A DNA stretch of 28,853 bases from a virus. A program made the position numbers and the translations under genes. The notes below the pieces were generated by a model that was not told the origin of the DNA, made no database searches, and saw only the letters and a program-made list of their open reading frames with translations. The DNA lies in IMG/VR virus record IMGVR_UViG_3300025131_008586, positions 1-28,853 of that record, one strand, 5' to 3'. Of the stretch, positions 16,901 to 22,595 are shown one piece after another. Every line of letters starts with the position of its first letter. Positions within the stretch are counted from its first letter, which is position 1.

Positions 16901-17266
16901 GGTAGTGAGCTCCTCGTCGAGGGCCTTCGGGAACCCGGAGATGTTGTGCCGAGTCTTGAGGTGCTGGAGAGCCTGCACCCAAGAGAAGCCGCCCATGTCT
17001 GCGACGAACCGGATGGGGTTCGACACGAAGCGCTTGCAGCCGTAGCACTTGGCGTACCCCTTGTCGGGGTACACCCAGAAGGAAGGTGTACTGTCGGAGT
17101 GCTCGGGGTACGGGCACTTGCCCAGCAGGTTGCCTCCACGGATGGAGAACTCGCTGCTGGCTGTGAGCTCGAGCAGGAGGGAGCGCCAAGCCTCTGGCTT
17201 GAGCTCCTTCCACACCCGCCTGAACTGGTTCCCCGAGAAACTCTGACGGCGAGAGAGGCGTGCCAT
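13952..17266 (-). CDS. Primase fused to a P-loop ATPase (primase-helicase)
   Basis: 1104 aa, start ATG 17266. The N-terminal CHC2-type zinc finger has C51, H56, C74 and C77 (KCPYPEH...KCYGC), as in DnaG-type primases that select template sites. The catalytic TOPRIM region includes FPALKYLESRGI, FPYNDTPNTIGGFKIRADF, LILEGEFDVL (about 280, Glu) and VLLVPDSPDHGGDEVAG (Asp pair). A long middle part is not recognised. The C-terminal ATPase has Walker A LNGPRGSGKSSLL (about 727) and Walker B LGAVLDEFEDQG (about 772), and is probably a replicative helicase or loader-like module. It starts 5 bases after the Cas4-like nuclease stop and overlaps the polymerase start by 4 bases, giving a compact replication operon. 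Confidence 0.9.
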   Translation of the reverse strand: MARLSRRQSFSGNQFRRVWKELKPEAWRSLLLELTASSEFSIRGGNLLGKCPYPEHSDSTPSFWVYPDKGYAKCYGCKRFVSNPIRFVADMGGFSWVQALQHLKTRHNISGFPKALDEELTTREQLGKVRSLIYKAAKESLLKAVEPYHAKNESSKYAIFFPALKYLESRGIPAQAKLLGYLPLGVLPPLAHFTELIGADLAKHAYDYLKPYMTPSYIGSLIFPYNDTPNTIGGFKIRADFLRPDGSRDISYVKNPNGDPIGVYGLRFYRASLRGPAEVQEALILEGEFDVLTNMMGQLKDKRPYDIVLCTGGNTDLHLDDLEEFGIDRVLLVPDSPDHGGDEVAGNWLEHTNMPAGIFSWPAAIKAKDPDDAIKQHGWDAWLKAVSDRDPDTNKRLHFILPHVWATLRLQRELEGADFEDVRALKTAAATVGSCLTDPAEQKAYIDSVVAFTGLSPADLLALIVGKDDDEEGFIQRLVFALQQHYSFLGTAPSNAGLLITFWHKDKRTLRRAHIARPSDLFSTLSADLGTFVDWAKVHVGIPTWISFKSVRGNSGMVQAPVKYIDQEVTIKRYVDIALTRMIRSLPAMKDRRELKAGCHYIDVRVGKVFEKRWVIVNGHDVYLGIPEEGGVVAWRVLDGPQIGSYIFNMSRKEWSRELTCLDDLNEGLGADLPGTFAFICRVLNAGWRFKHQHEDAEYLAAAIMINPVCSALPRQLYTMLNGPRGSGKSSLLALLAGTGPTRLLEAAFTMDSYTVAGFRKEMNNCSLGAVLDEFEDQGSDTHSASVRGILRDIRGLTSNPEARILRGNMDSVEATEYILRCQIWTAAIQYLRDAADVSRFVQVKTDIVEGHPNPKTTMEKLFTLDEFKQARRAITLGMFRKVPALLQEISWLRGIYANHEIMHNLSEHAGVQVPSRYLDGVLIPAALMSLLGRDPHEFVMRFVKRKASMLKQVVQTSHERSLLEHILSAQLQYTKPGTETRHTNVRSLLSDPMERSLLNEAECGVYYAAFNPDPESLEKHHWLIVLWTDALHGVLKNVPQYRKETASRLKQLAEAGTSIVVKPRVLRRMPGGIKAHLKVGVSLTDITVFDVTSMLSDWDAPTS

Positions 17267-17271
17267 CAGTT

Positions 17272-18045
17272 CTACTGCTTAGCTGGGCAGATCTTCTGGT
17301 ACGGGCACCAGTCGCAGTGACGACCTTCTCCTGGATCCGTCAGCGTCGTCCGCGTTGCTGCCTCTTCCAGGAACCCCGGCGTGGAGCTGTCCTTGTCGTC
17401 TTCGCGGCGGTACGGATCTGCCCAGATGAAGGCACCGTCCTGCGCCGAGAAGAGGCCCGCCCGCACTACCTTGGCTTCCGGGTACAGCGCGAAGGCGCCG
17501 TGGGCGTAGGCGTTGAGCTGGTCCTGGGACCAGCGCAGTGACGCAGAGCCGGTCTTCAGGTCGAGGACCGCCACGCTCTCCTTGCTGACCGACACGAGCT
17601 GACGGTCGACCTTCCAGCGAAAGAACGCGTCGTCGCTCCAGTAATCGGAGGGCTTCCCGTCCGCGGTGAAGGCGAGCTCCCCCTCGATGAGGTCTTCCCC
17701 GATGTTCTGGGTCGACTTGAACTTCTCGACCCGCTCGAGGAACTCGTCGACGCCTTCGATGATGAAGCCCAGCTTCTCTTGCTCCGTGCTGGAGAGCCGG
17801 TTCTTGCGCGTCACCTGACGCAGGACCATCTTGGCGGGCTTGTTCTTCGCCACTCCTTCTGCGTACGAGTGAGCAGCGCTGCCGATGCGGAGCGGAGCGT
17901 CGTCGAGCTCTACGACCGTCGCCCCGCTGGGCTTGACCCTTTCCACGTACTGGAAGTGGTACTTCTGCGGACACTTCATAGCGGTATCCGCCTTGGTGAC
18001 GGACCAAGGCGCCCCCTGTAGGGCGAGGTTCGAGTACTTATGCAC
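17272..18045 (-). CDS. Cas4/RecB-like PD-(D/E)XK nuclease with Fe-S cysteines
   Basis: 257 aa from GTG 18045. C25 (MKCPQKYHFQYVE) plus C244, C247 and C253 (HCDWCPYQKIC) form the one-plus-three cysteine pattern of Cas4/AddB-type 4Fe-4S nucleases. Nuclease residues: H59 (GSAAHSYAEG), E123 (EGELAF), D147 (RWKVDRQ), D162 and K164 (VLDLKTG), with QDQLNAYAHG as motif IV. Such enzymes act on single-stranded DNA ends in recombination and repair, or in CRISPR adaptation. No CRISPR array or cas1/cas2 is present, so phage recombination or DNA processing is the likely role. It lies after the terminator that follows the ssDNA-binding-like gene and may have its own promoter, or be reached by readthrough. 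Confidence 0.88.
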   Translation of the reverse strand: MHKYSNLALQGAPWSVTKADTAMKCPQKYHFQYVERVKPSGATVVELDDAPLRIGSAAHSYAEGVAKNKPAKMVLRQVTRKNRLSSTEQEKLGFIIEGVDEFLERVEKFKSTQNIGEDLIEGELAFTADGKPSDYWSDDAFFRWKVDRQLVSVSKESVAVLDLKTGSASLRWSQDQLNAYAHGAFALYPEAKVVRAGLFSAQDGAFIWADPYRREDDKDSSTPGFLEEAATRTTLTDPGEGRHCDWCPYQKICPAKQ

Positions 18046-18062
18046 GCTTAGGCTTACTCCAA

Positions 18063-18102
18063 GTAAAAGAAGGAGGGGGCGCAGCGATGCGCGCCACCCC
18101 CC
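18063..18102 (-). terminator. Intrinsic terminator after the ssDNA-binding-like gene
   Basis: On the minus strand a GC-rich stem (GGGGGG-T-GGCGC pairing with GCGCC-CCC) has an 8-base loop and is followed by TTCTTTTAC. It lies about 10 bases after the stop of the gene at 18114. This is the best intrinsic terminator in the window and probably lowers expression of the replication genes relative to the upstream gene. Confidence 0.65.
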
Positions 18103-18113
18103 TCAGAGGGGAC

Positions 18114-18983
18114 TTACATGTCCCCGAAGTCGGGCTCGTCGTCGGAAGCCGGGGAGGCCTCGACTGTGATGGTGGACGACTCGACGCCACCCTCGGCGGG
18201 GACGTCGGGGAGTTCCCCCTTCGTACGCGCGTAGAACTCCTCGAGGAACGACTTGCGCGCCTCCGCGAGGTGGATGGTCACGTACTTGGCCACTTCCTGG
18301 ACATCGTTGGTGGGCGCCTCTGCGGACGCCGCGATGTCGTAGATGAAGAAGGAGCCCTTCTTGTTCTGCCGCCCCTCGGACGACAGCTTGAACTGCCGCG
18401 CCCACAGGGCGGTCTGGGAGCGCAGGAAGCGCCCCAGGGTCCGGCCCGTCTTGAACGACGAACCGGCGAAGCGGACGGTGTAGAGCGCCAGGGTGTCCGT
18501 GAGGACGATGGCGTTCATCACGTTCCCACACGCCTGCTTCTCGTTGTTGCGCCAGGGCAGGTCAGGGCAGTCCTTGCACAGGAGGTTGATGCTCCCGAGC
18601 TTGGCGTCCGGGGACTGGCACTCGATGTCGCGCCCGCCGCCCTCGTCCCACTTGATGTGGGACTTCCACAGCGCGACCGGGACGATCGACAAGGGCGAAG
18701 ACAGGAGGTCCCCACTGGTGGTGTAGAAGTCGCCCTCCTTGGCTTCCTCCGGGCACCCCGGGTCGGAAGTCATCTTCTGCTTGATCTTGATGACCGGCAG
18801 CTGGAGGGGCGAGTAGCCCTCGTCGTCGACATCCATCCCCACCGGCCCGGAGGGGGCGATGCTCCCCGATTCCCCACCGCCGAAGCGGGAGAGGAGGGTC
18901 TCCAGCATCTCCTGCTGGACCTCGGTGAGGTTGTCGAGGGCGAAGAGGGCTTCCTGGGAAGGTGCCTGTAGTTCTGTAGACAT
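18114..18983 (-). CDS. Probable single-stranded-DNA-binding protein
   Basis: 289 aa, start ATG 18983. The C-terminus is acidic and ends DDEPDFGDM, like the protein-interaction tips of phage and bacterial ssDNA-binding proteins. The middle has a possible zinc site (ECQSPDAKL, LCKDCPDL, ACGNVM) and a basic patch SSFKTGRTLGRFLRSQTALWARQFKL. N-terminal residues 1-45 are low-complexity helical. It has its own strong terminator and comes first in the replication block, as expected for a protein needed in large amounts. I did not recognise a named family; the assignment rests on the tail, size and context. Its ATG shares CATG with an ATG of the divergent sigma-factor frame. Confidence 0.6.
   Translation of the reverse strand: MSTELQAPSQEALFALDNLTEVQQEMLETLLSRFGGGESGSIAPSGPVGMDVDDEGYSPLQLPVIKIKQKMTSDPGCPEEAKEGDFYTTSGDLLSSPLSIVPVALWKSHIKWDEGGGRDIECQSPDAKLGSINLLCKDCPDLPWRNNEKQACGNVMNAIVLTDTLALYTVRFAGSSFKTGRTLGRFLRSQTALWARQFKLSSEGRQNKKGSFFIYDIAASAEAPTNDVQEVAKYVTIHLAEARKSFLEEFYARTKGELPDVPAEGGVESSTITVEASPASDDEPDFGDM
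18224..18233. repeat. TACGCGCGTA palindrome, site 5
   Basis: Exact copy inside the ssDNA-binding-like gene (Tyr-Ala-Arg-Thr); first codon position. Confidence 0.6.
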
Positions 18984-19050
18984 GTCTGCTTTCGTGAACA
19001 GCCGGGGCCTTGTAAGGTTAGCTGCTCAAATTAGGTGTGACGTCGCTTTT
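18984..19050. promoter_or_regulatory. Divergent control region between the ssDNA-binding-like gene and the sigma factor
   Basis: 67 bases separate ATG 18983 (minus) from GTG 19051 (plus), and it is AT-richer than its surroundings (GCTCAAATTAGG). TTGTAAGG near 19010 and AATTAGGTG near 19029 could be promoter pieces, but no -35/-10 pair with proper spacing stands out on either strand. If the sigma factor starts at the upstream ATG 18982, this region would be coding. Confidence 0.3.
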
Positions 19051-19839
19051 GTGAACACTTCTGATCCGGTCATCAAGGCATACTACGACGCCCTGAGTAG
19101 GGTACGAACGTACTCCCCCGAGGAGGAGCGTAAACTCTTTCGAGAGTACAAGGAAACGGGGTCGTCGGTCCTCCGGGATTTGCTGGTGGAGAGCTGTCTA
19201 AAGCTTGTTTTCAGCTTAGCCCGTAGGTACTGGATGGACAAGAATCCCGACACCTTGAAGGCACTTATTTCCGCAGGAAACGTGGGCCTTGTAGAGGCAG
19301 TAGACAAGTTCGATCCTGAGCGAGGAACGCGGTTCGCGTCGTACGCAGCCTTCTGGATCTTGATGCACATGCGAACGGAGCTCACGTGTCTCCACGAGGT
19401 AGTGACCCCCTCGTCACGTGAGAAGAAGTACCGGATGCAGTCCGCAGCCACACGAGCCGCGCGGGGTGAGAAGGTCACGTCGGCCGATAGCCGGTACTAC
19501 TCATTGTCCGCGGGTCCGGAAGACTTTAGCCTGGGGCTGCCATCGTCGGACCTGACAGGAGCGTCAGGCCTTCGTTCAGCGCGTGAGGAGCTTCGATCCG
19601 TGCAGGACGCTCGAGCTCTATACAGCCGCTGGTTCCGCTTTTTGACTGTGCGGGAACAGTTCATCCTACGCGCGTACTTCGGCCTCATCAACGATGGCGA
19701 CGGACTGCGCTTGCGCCAGGTAGCGGGCTACCTGGGCCTCAGTAGTGAGCGGGTGCGGCAGCTGAAGTCGGTGGCGCTGAAGAAGCTTCGGCGTTGGATG
19801 GCGTACGACGAAATCAAGGGGTTTGAGGACGTCTTCTGA
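19051..19839 (+). CDS. RNA polymerase sigma-70-family sigma factor
   Basis: 262 aa from GTG 19051 (VNTSDPVIKAYYDAL); in-frame ATG 18982 would add 23 residues. The GTG has AGGTG about 13 bases upstream; neither start is strong. Region 1.2/2: YYDALSRVRTYSPEEERKLF, LVESCLKLVFSLARRYW, LISAGNVGLVEAVDKFDPERGTRFASYAAFWI (core binding and -10 recognition). A linker follows. Region 4: FLTVREQFILRAYFGL, then the helix-turn-helix LRQVAGYLGLSSERVRQLKSVALKKLRRW (-35 recognition). The recognition segment reads FASYAAFWILMHMR, unlike the WWIRQAI of housekeeping sigmas, so it probably reads a different promoter class. It would redirect host RNA polymerase, plausibly to late genes. The gene is alone on the plus strand and ends at a strong hairpin. 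Confidence 0.92.
   Translation: MNTSDPVIKAYYDALSRVRTYSPEEERKLFREYKETGSSVLRDLLVESCLKLVFSLARRYWMDKNPDTLKALISAGNVGLVEAVDKFDPERGTRFASYAAFWILMHMRTELTCLHEVVTPSSREKKYRMQSAATRAARGEKVTSADSRYYSLSAGPEDFSLGLPSSDLTGASGLRSAREELRSVQDARALYSRWFRFLTVREQFILRAYFGLINDGDGLRLRQVAGYLGLSSERVRQLKSVALKKLRRWMAYDEIKGFEDVF
19667..19676. repeat. TACGCGCGTA palindrome, site 6
   Basis: Exact copy inside the sigma-factor gene (Leu-Arg-Ala-Tyr); second codon position. Confidence 0.6.
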
Positions 19840-19846
19840 ATAGGGA

Positions 19847-19880
19847 CCCCCAGCGCAGCAACTCTTCGCTGCGCTGGGGG
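19847..19880. terminator. Bidirectional terminator hairpin between sigma factor and ParB-like gene
   Basis: CCCCCAGCGCAGC / GCTGCGCTGGGGG is a perfect 13-bp stem with an 8-base loop, between two convergent stops. There is no T run on either side, so it may act as a transcription barrier, an RNA stabiliser, or a terminator needing a factor. Confidence 0.6.
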
Positions 19881-19893
19881 AAGCGAGTGCCTC

Positions 19894-21006
19894 CTAGGCG
19901 TCGTCGGCGGAGGTGGTCTTCGCTGACGTCGCCGCGTTGATGCGCTCGATGGCCTCGTCCGCGGAGAGCTCGGAGGTTGCGGCCTCGTCACCTTCCGCAT
20001 CGGTGCCTTCGGGCGTGGCGTCCTTGGATTCGGCGCTAGCGGCCTTGTCCTCGGCTGCCTCTTCCTCCGCGGGGGCCTCTGCCTCGGTGGAGGAGATCTC
20101 CGCATCGTAGAGCACCCAGGAGAGGGCCGAGATGTAGGCCTCGATCTCCACCTTCCCGACGTCGTCTGCCTCCGCCAGGGTGGTGCGGTAGGCCTCCACC
20201 TCGGCGACGATCTCGACTGCGGGTCGGGTCGGGTACTTGGTCTTGGAACTGGAGTCGTCCGAAGCAGCGGAGGCTGAGGACGTGTCCTTGCCTCCCTTGC
20301 TGCCTGTCTTCTTCCGGCTCCGCTTGGGCGGCGGGGCCCCCGCGTCCACGGCCTTCTCGACCGCCTCTTCTGCGAGGCGGTCGATGGCACGCGTTGCGAG
20401 GTCCTCCGTCACCGCCTTCTCCGTGACTTCACGCTGCAGCTCCTCGTTGGGAATCCGGAGAATGCTGCGGGCGTGCGTCGCGGTGATCTCGTTCTTGGCG
20501 AGGGCTTCCTGGAGAAACTCGGGGGCCGACAGCAGCTTGAGGCGCTGCTTGACCGCGAGCTCACCGAGTCCCAGCTTGCCCTGGATCTCCTCCATCTCGA
20601 CGTTGTTGTCGAGGAGGAACTGGATCTCCTTCGCCTGCTCGTACGGAGTCCACGTCTTCTGTGACGTGTTGATCGCGAAGAGAACCTCGCTTCGCTCCGT
20701 GTCGGACATCTCGGGGTCGAGGACCTGCACCTTGATGCGGCGGAGGTCCTGCCCCTTGTCGGAGTGAGTGACGCCTTCGGAGACCAGCTCCGTGATGGCG
20801 CGGAGCCGGCGGTAGCCGTTCTCGAGAACGTACTTGTGGCCGGACTCCTCGTCCTCCTCGATCTCGGAGACGTGGATGCGCCCCCAGAGGCCCAGGCCCT
20901 TGATGCGGGCCTTGAGCTCCTCGATGTCGCCGTAGTCCTCCCGGGAGTTACCCTCGGGGTCCACGTAGAGTTCGGAGAGAAGAACGTCCGTTTCCGTAAA
21001 GCTCAA
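19894..21006 (-). CDS. ParB/Spo0J-like protein with long acidic tail
   Basis: 370 aa from TTG 21006, with AAGGAG 7-8 bases upstream; TTGA overlaps the stop of the preceding gene. The N-terminal ParB/Srx-type domain has GNSREDYGDIEELKARI and ENGYRRLRAI (about 62-71, equivalent to the GERRxRA nucleotide-binding box). A helix-turn-helix follows (VEMEEIQGKLGLGELAVKQRLKLL, about 135-160). After a basic stretch (PPPKRSRKKTGSKGGK, about 224-239) the last 130 residues are Ala/Glu/Ser-rich and acidic. ParB proteins bind palindromic sites and spread or act as CTP switches; phage members also serve as regulators or nucleases. No parA is in the window, so a regulatory or genome-organising role is as likely as partition. 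Confidence 0.85.
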   Translation of the reverse strand: MSFTETDVLLSELYVDPEGNSREDYGDIEELKARIKGLGLWGRIHVSEIEEDEESGHKYVLENGYRRLRAITELVSEGVTHSDKGQDLRRIKVQVLDPEMSDTERSEVLFAINTSQKTWTPYEQAKEIQFLLDNNVEMEEIQGKLGLGELAVKQRLKLLSAPEFLQEALAKNEITATHARSILRIPNEELQREVTEKAVTEDLATRAIDRLAEEAVEKAVDAGAPPPKRSRKKTGSKGGKDTSSASAASDDSSSKTKYPTRPAVEIVAEVEAYRTTLAEADDVGKVEIEAYISALSWVLYDAEISSTEAEAPAEEEAAEDKAASAESKDATPEGTDAEGDEAATSELSADEAIERINAATSAKTTSADDA

Positions 21007-21296
21007 TTGAGTGCTCCTTGCTGTGGGTTGCCGTCGTTGTTGTCGTCGGCGTGTTGCATGTCCCGTCGGACGAGGATGCGTCGTAGCGTTCGGATCGTCG
21101 CTTTGAACGCGGCGACTCCGAGCTTGAATCTCGGGTTTCTACTCCGAGCTGCGAGCAGGCTACCTACATCTGCTGCGACTTCAAGTGTGTCGAGCAGGCG
21201 CAGGGCCTTGTTGGCGTCAGACGCCTCCGATGTCCGAAGAGCTCGTTCGACTGGGATGTCGACCCGGGTTGGGTCGACGAAGGGCAAAGATTCCAA
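21003..21296 (-). CDS. Small unknown protein upstream of the ParB-like gene (97 aa)
   Basis: Begins at TTG 21296, with GGGAG about 8 bases upstream, 34 bases after the nuclease stop. It is basic in the centre (RSRNPRFKLGVAAFKATIRTLRRILVRRD) and helical, with a polar tail DDNNDGNPQQGALN. Its stop overlaps the ParB-like start (TTGA), so the two are translationally coupled. No family was recognised; a small basic helical protein coupled to a ParB-like protein could be a DNA-binding partner (inference). Confidence 0.65.
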   Translation of the reverse strand: MESLPFVDPTRVDIPVERALRTSEASDANKALRLLDTLEVAADVGSLLAARSRNPRFKLGVAAFKATIRTLRRILVRRDMQHADDNNDGNPQQGALN

Positions 21297-21330
21297 CCAG
21301 AATCTCCCGCTGTGAAAGGCCTGGACTTCC

Positions 21331-22152
21331 TCAGCGGCCTCGGCATTCCGCCCAGTGCGAGCAGAATTTCTCGGTGCACCACCACTCCTCTGGGGAAGCG
21401 AGTGGGAAAGCGCCCCGACTGATGTTTTCAGCTACGTTGCGTACGAGCGTGCCTGCCCAGGCCATATCACCCTGGGTGAGCGTCGCGCGTACCGGGTGAA
21501 CCTCGGTACCGGCCTTCTTGTTGACGACTGCGTCAAACCCGACGGTTGGGATGCCCGTCACAGCTGAGTAGATAGTCAGTTGCAGGGAGTTTTTGGCTTC
21601 CCGCTCCGACTTCTTCCTCTTGGTTATCTTCAGGTCGACTACCGTCTTGATGCCGGTTCCGACGTCGATCAGGTCAATGATCCCCTTGACGCGGATGCCG
21701 TTCAGGCGTTGGTCGAAGCTCTCTTCGATGGCGAGGGGGACGATCTCTGGCGCCCTGATTCGGTGCCAGGCTTCGTACGCCTTGCGAACACGAGTTACGT
21801 ACTCGTCCTCGCTGACGTCCTTCTCGTCCCCCACCAGCTCAGTGCCCTCCAGGATACCCACAGTTATCCCGGGAGCCTCGTCGAGTCCTTCTTCCAGAGT
21901 GCGGAGCTTGCCCGTTCGGACGAGCTCCCGCAGAGTGTTCTCCACTAGCGAGTGGACCGATCGGCCTACGGAAGTAGCTGCGTTGCCCTTCCAGCGGTGC
22001 CCGTCCACGTACGTTCGACGGTAGTCCTCGCCGCAACGCAAGTACTTCGCCACCCGGCTGTTCGACAGGTAGTCGTCCGGGATGATCAGCTCAGAGGGAC
22101 GGGGGCCAGCTGGCTCCTCCTCGTCCCCCAGGTCAAGTCCAATGGGGCTCAC
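21331..22152 (-). CDS. Second RecB/Cas4-like PD-(D/E)XK nuclease
   Basis: 273 aa from GTG 22152, in a GTGA overlap with the RNase H stop. C40 (KYLRCGEDYRRTYVDG) plus C259, C264 and C270 (WWCTEKFCSHWAEC) resemble the Fe-S cysteines of AddB/Cas4 nucleases. Catalytic positions: H67 (GRSVHSLVE), E144 (IEESF), D160 (KGIIDLID), D173 and K175 (VVDLKITKRKK), with SLQLTIYS as motif IV. It is clearly a different gene from the similar nuclease at 17272, with little identity outside the motifs. It sits with RNase H and a SNF2-type helicase, suggesting recombination, repair or host DNA degradation. Confidence 0.87.
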   Translation of the reverse strand: MSPIGLDLGDEEEPAGPRPSELIIPDDYLSNSRVAKYLRCGEDYRRTYVDGHRWKGNAATSVGRSVHSLVENTLRELVRTGKLRTLEEGLDEAPGITVGILEGTELVGDEKDVSEDEYVTRVRKAYEAWHRIRAPEIVPLAIEESFDQRLNGIRVKGIIDLIDVGTGIKTVVDLKITKRKKSEREAKNSLQLTIYSAVTGIPTVGFDAVVNKKAGTEVHPVRATLTQGDMAWAGTLVRNVAENISRGAFPLASPEEWWCTEKFCSHWAECRGR

Positions 22153-22595
22153 TCTGCGCCCTCCTCTTCAGGAAAGTAGGTAGCGCGGACCTCCTCGTGG
22201 GGGGTCCCAGATGCCAGTGCATCCGCGGCGGGCGAGTGCCCTTCCGTGCGTCGCTGCCACCTAAAACGAGCACGCTCGAATTTCTTTGCTAGAGCTTGAA
22301 TAGCTTCCACCTCACGTCTCAGCCGTTGATTCCGGACGGCGTACACTCCGGTCAGCTGCTTCACGCAAAGCTGACTATCAGTGTACACCGTGACGTGCGT
22401 GGCTCCTAGCTTCGCGGCCTCCCTGAGGGCCATGTTTATAGCCAGGTACTCGGCTACGTTGTTCGTGCCGAAACCCAACCTTCGTGATGCGAGGGAGAGG
22501 AGCTTCCCCTCCGCGTCTTGTACGACCACTCCTGCGCCCATCGGCCCCGGATTACGGGGCGCAGCAGACCCATCGGTGGTCAAAGTCACCTTCAC
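22149..22595 (-). CDS. rnhA: Ribonuclease HI
   Basis: 148 aa, degrades RNA in RNA:DNA hybrids, for example primers or RT products. Catalytic residues D8 (TTDGSAAPRNPGP), E49 (NNVAEYLAI), D73 (YTDSQLCVKQL) and D125 (EGHSPAADALAS, with the usual His at 120). I chose GTG 22595 because it overlaps the helicase stop as GTGA and gives the canonical start VKVTLTTDGS. An ATG at 22640 would add 15 residues and overlap the helicase by 49 bases. It is coupled to the genes on both sides. The basic substrate-binding loop of long RNases HI is not evident, as in short bacterial or phage forms. Confidence 0.93.
   Translation of the reverse strand: MKVTLTTDGSAAPRNPGPMGAGVVVQDAEGKLLSLASRRLGFGTNNVAEYLAINMALREAAKLGATHVTVYTDSQLCVKQLTGVYAVRNQRLRREVEAIQALAKKFERARFRWQRRTEGHSPAADALASGTPHEEVRATYFPEEEGAE

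Noticed and set aside
17272-18045. Cas4-like gene as a sign of a phage CRISPR-Cas system
   Set aside because: No repeat-spacer array and no cas1, cas2 or effector gene is present. Cas4-like nucleases are common in phages without CRISPR.
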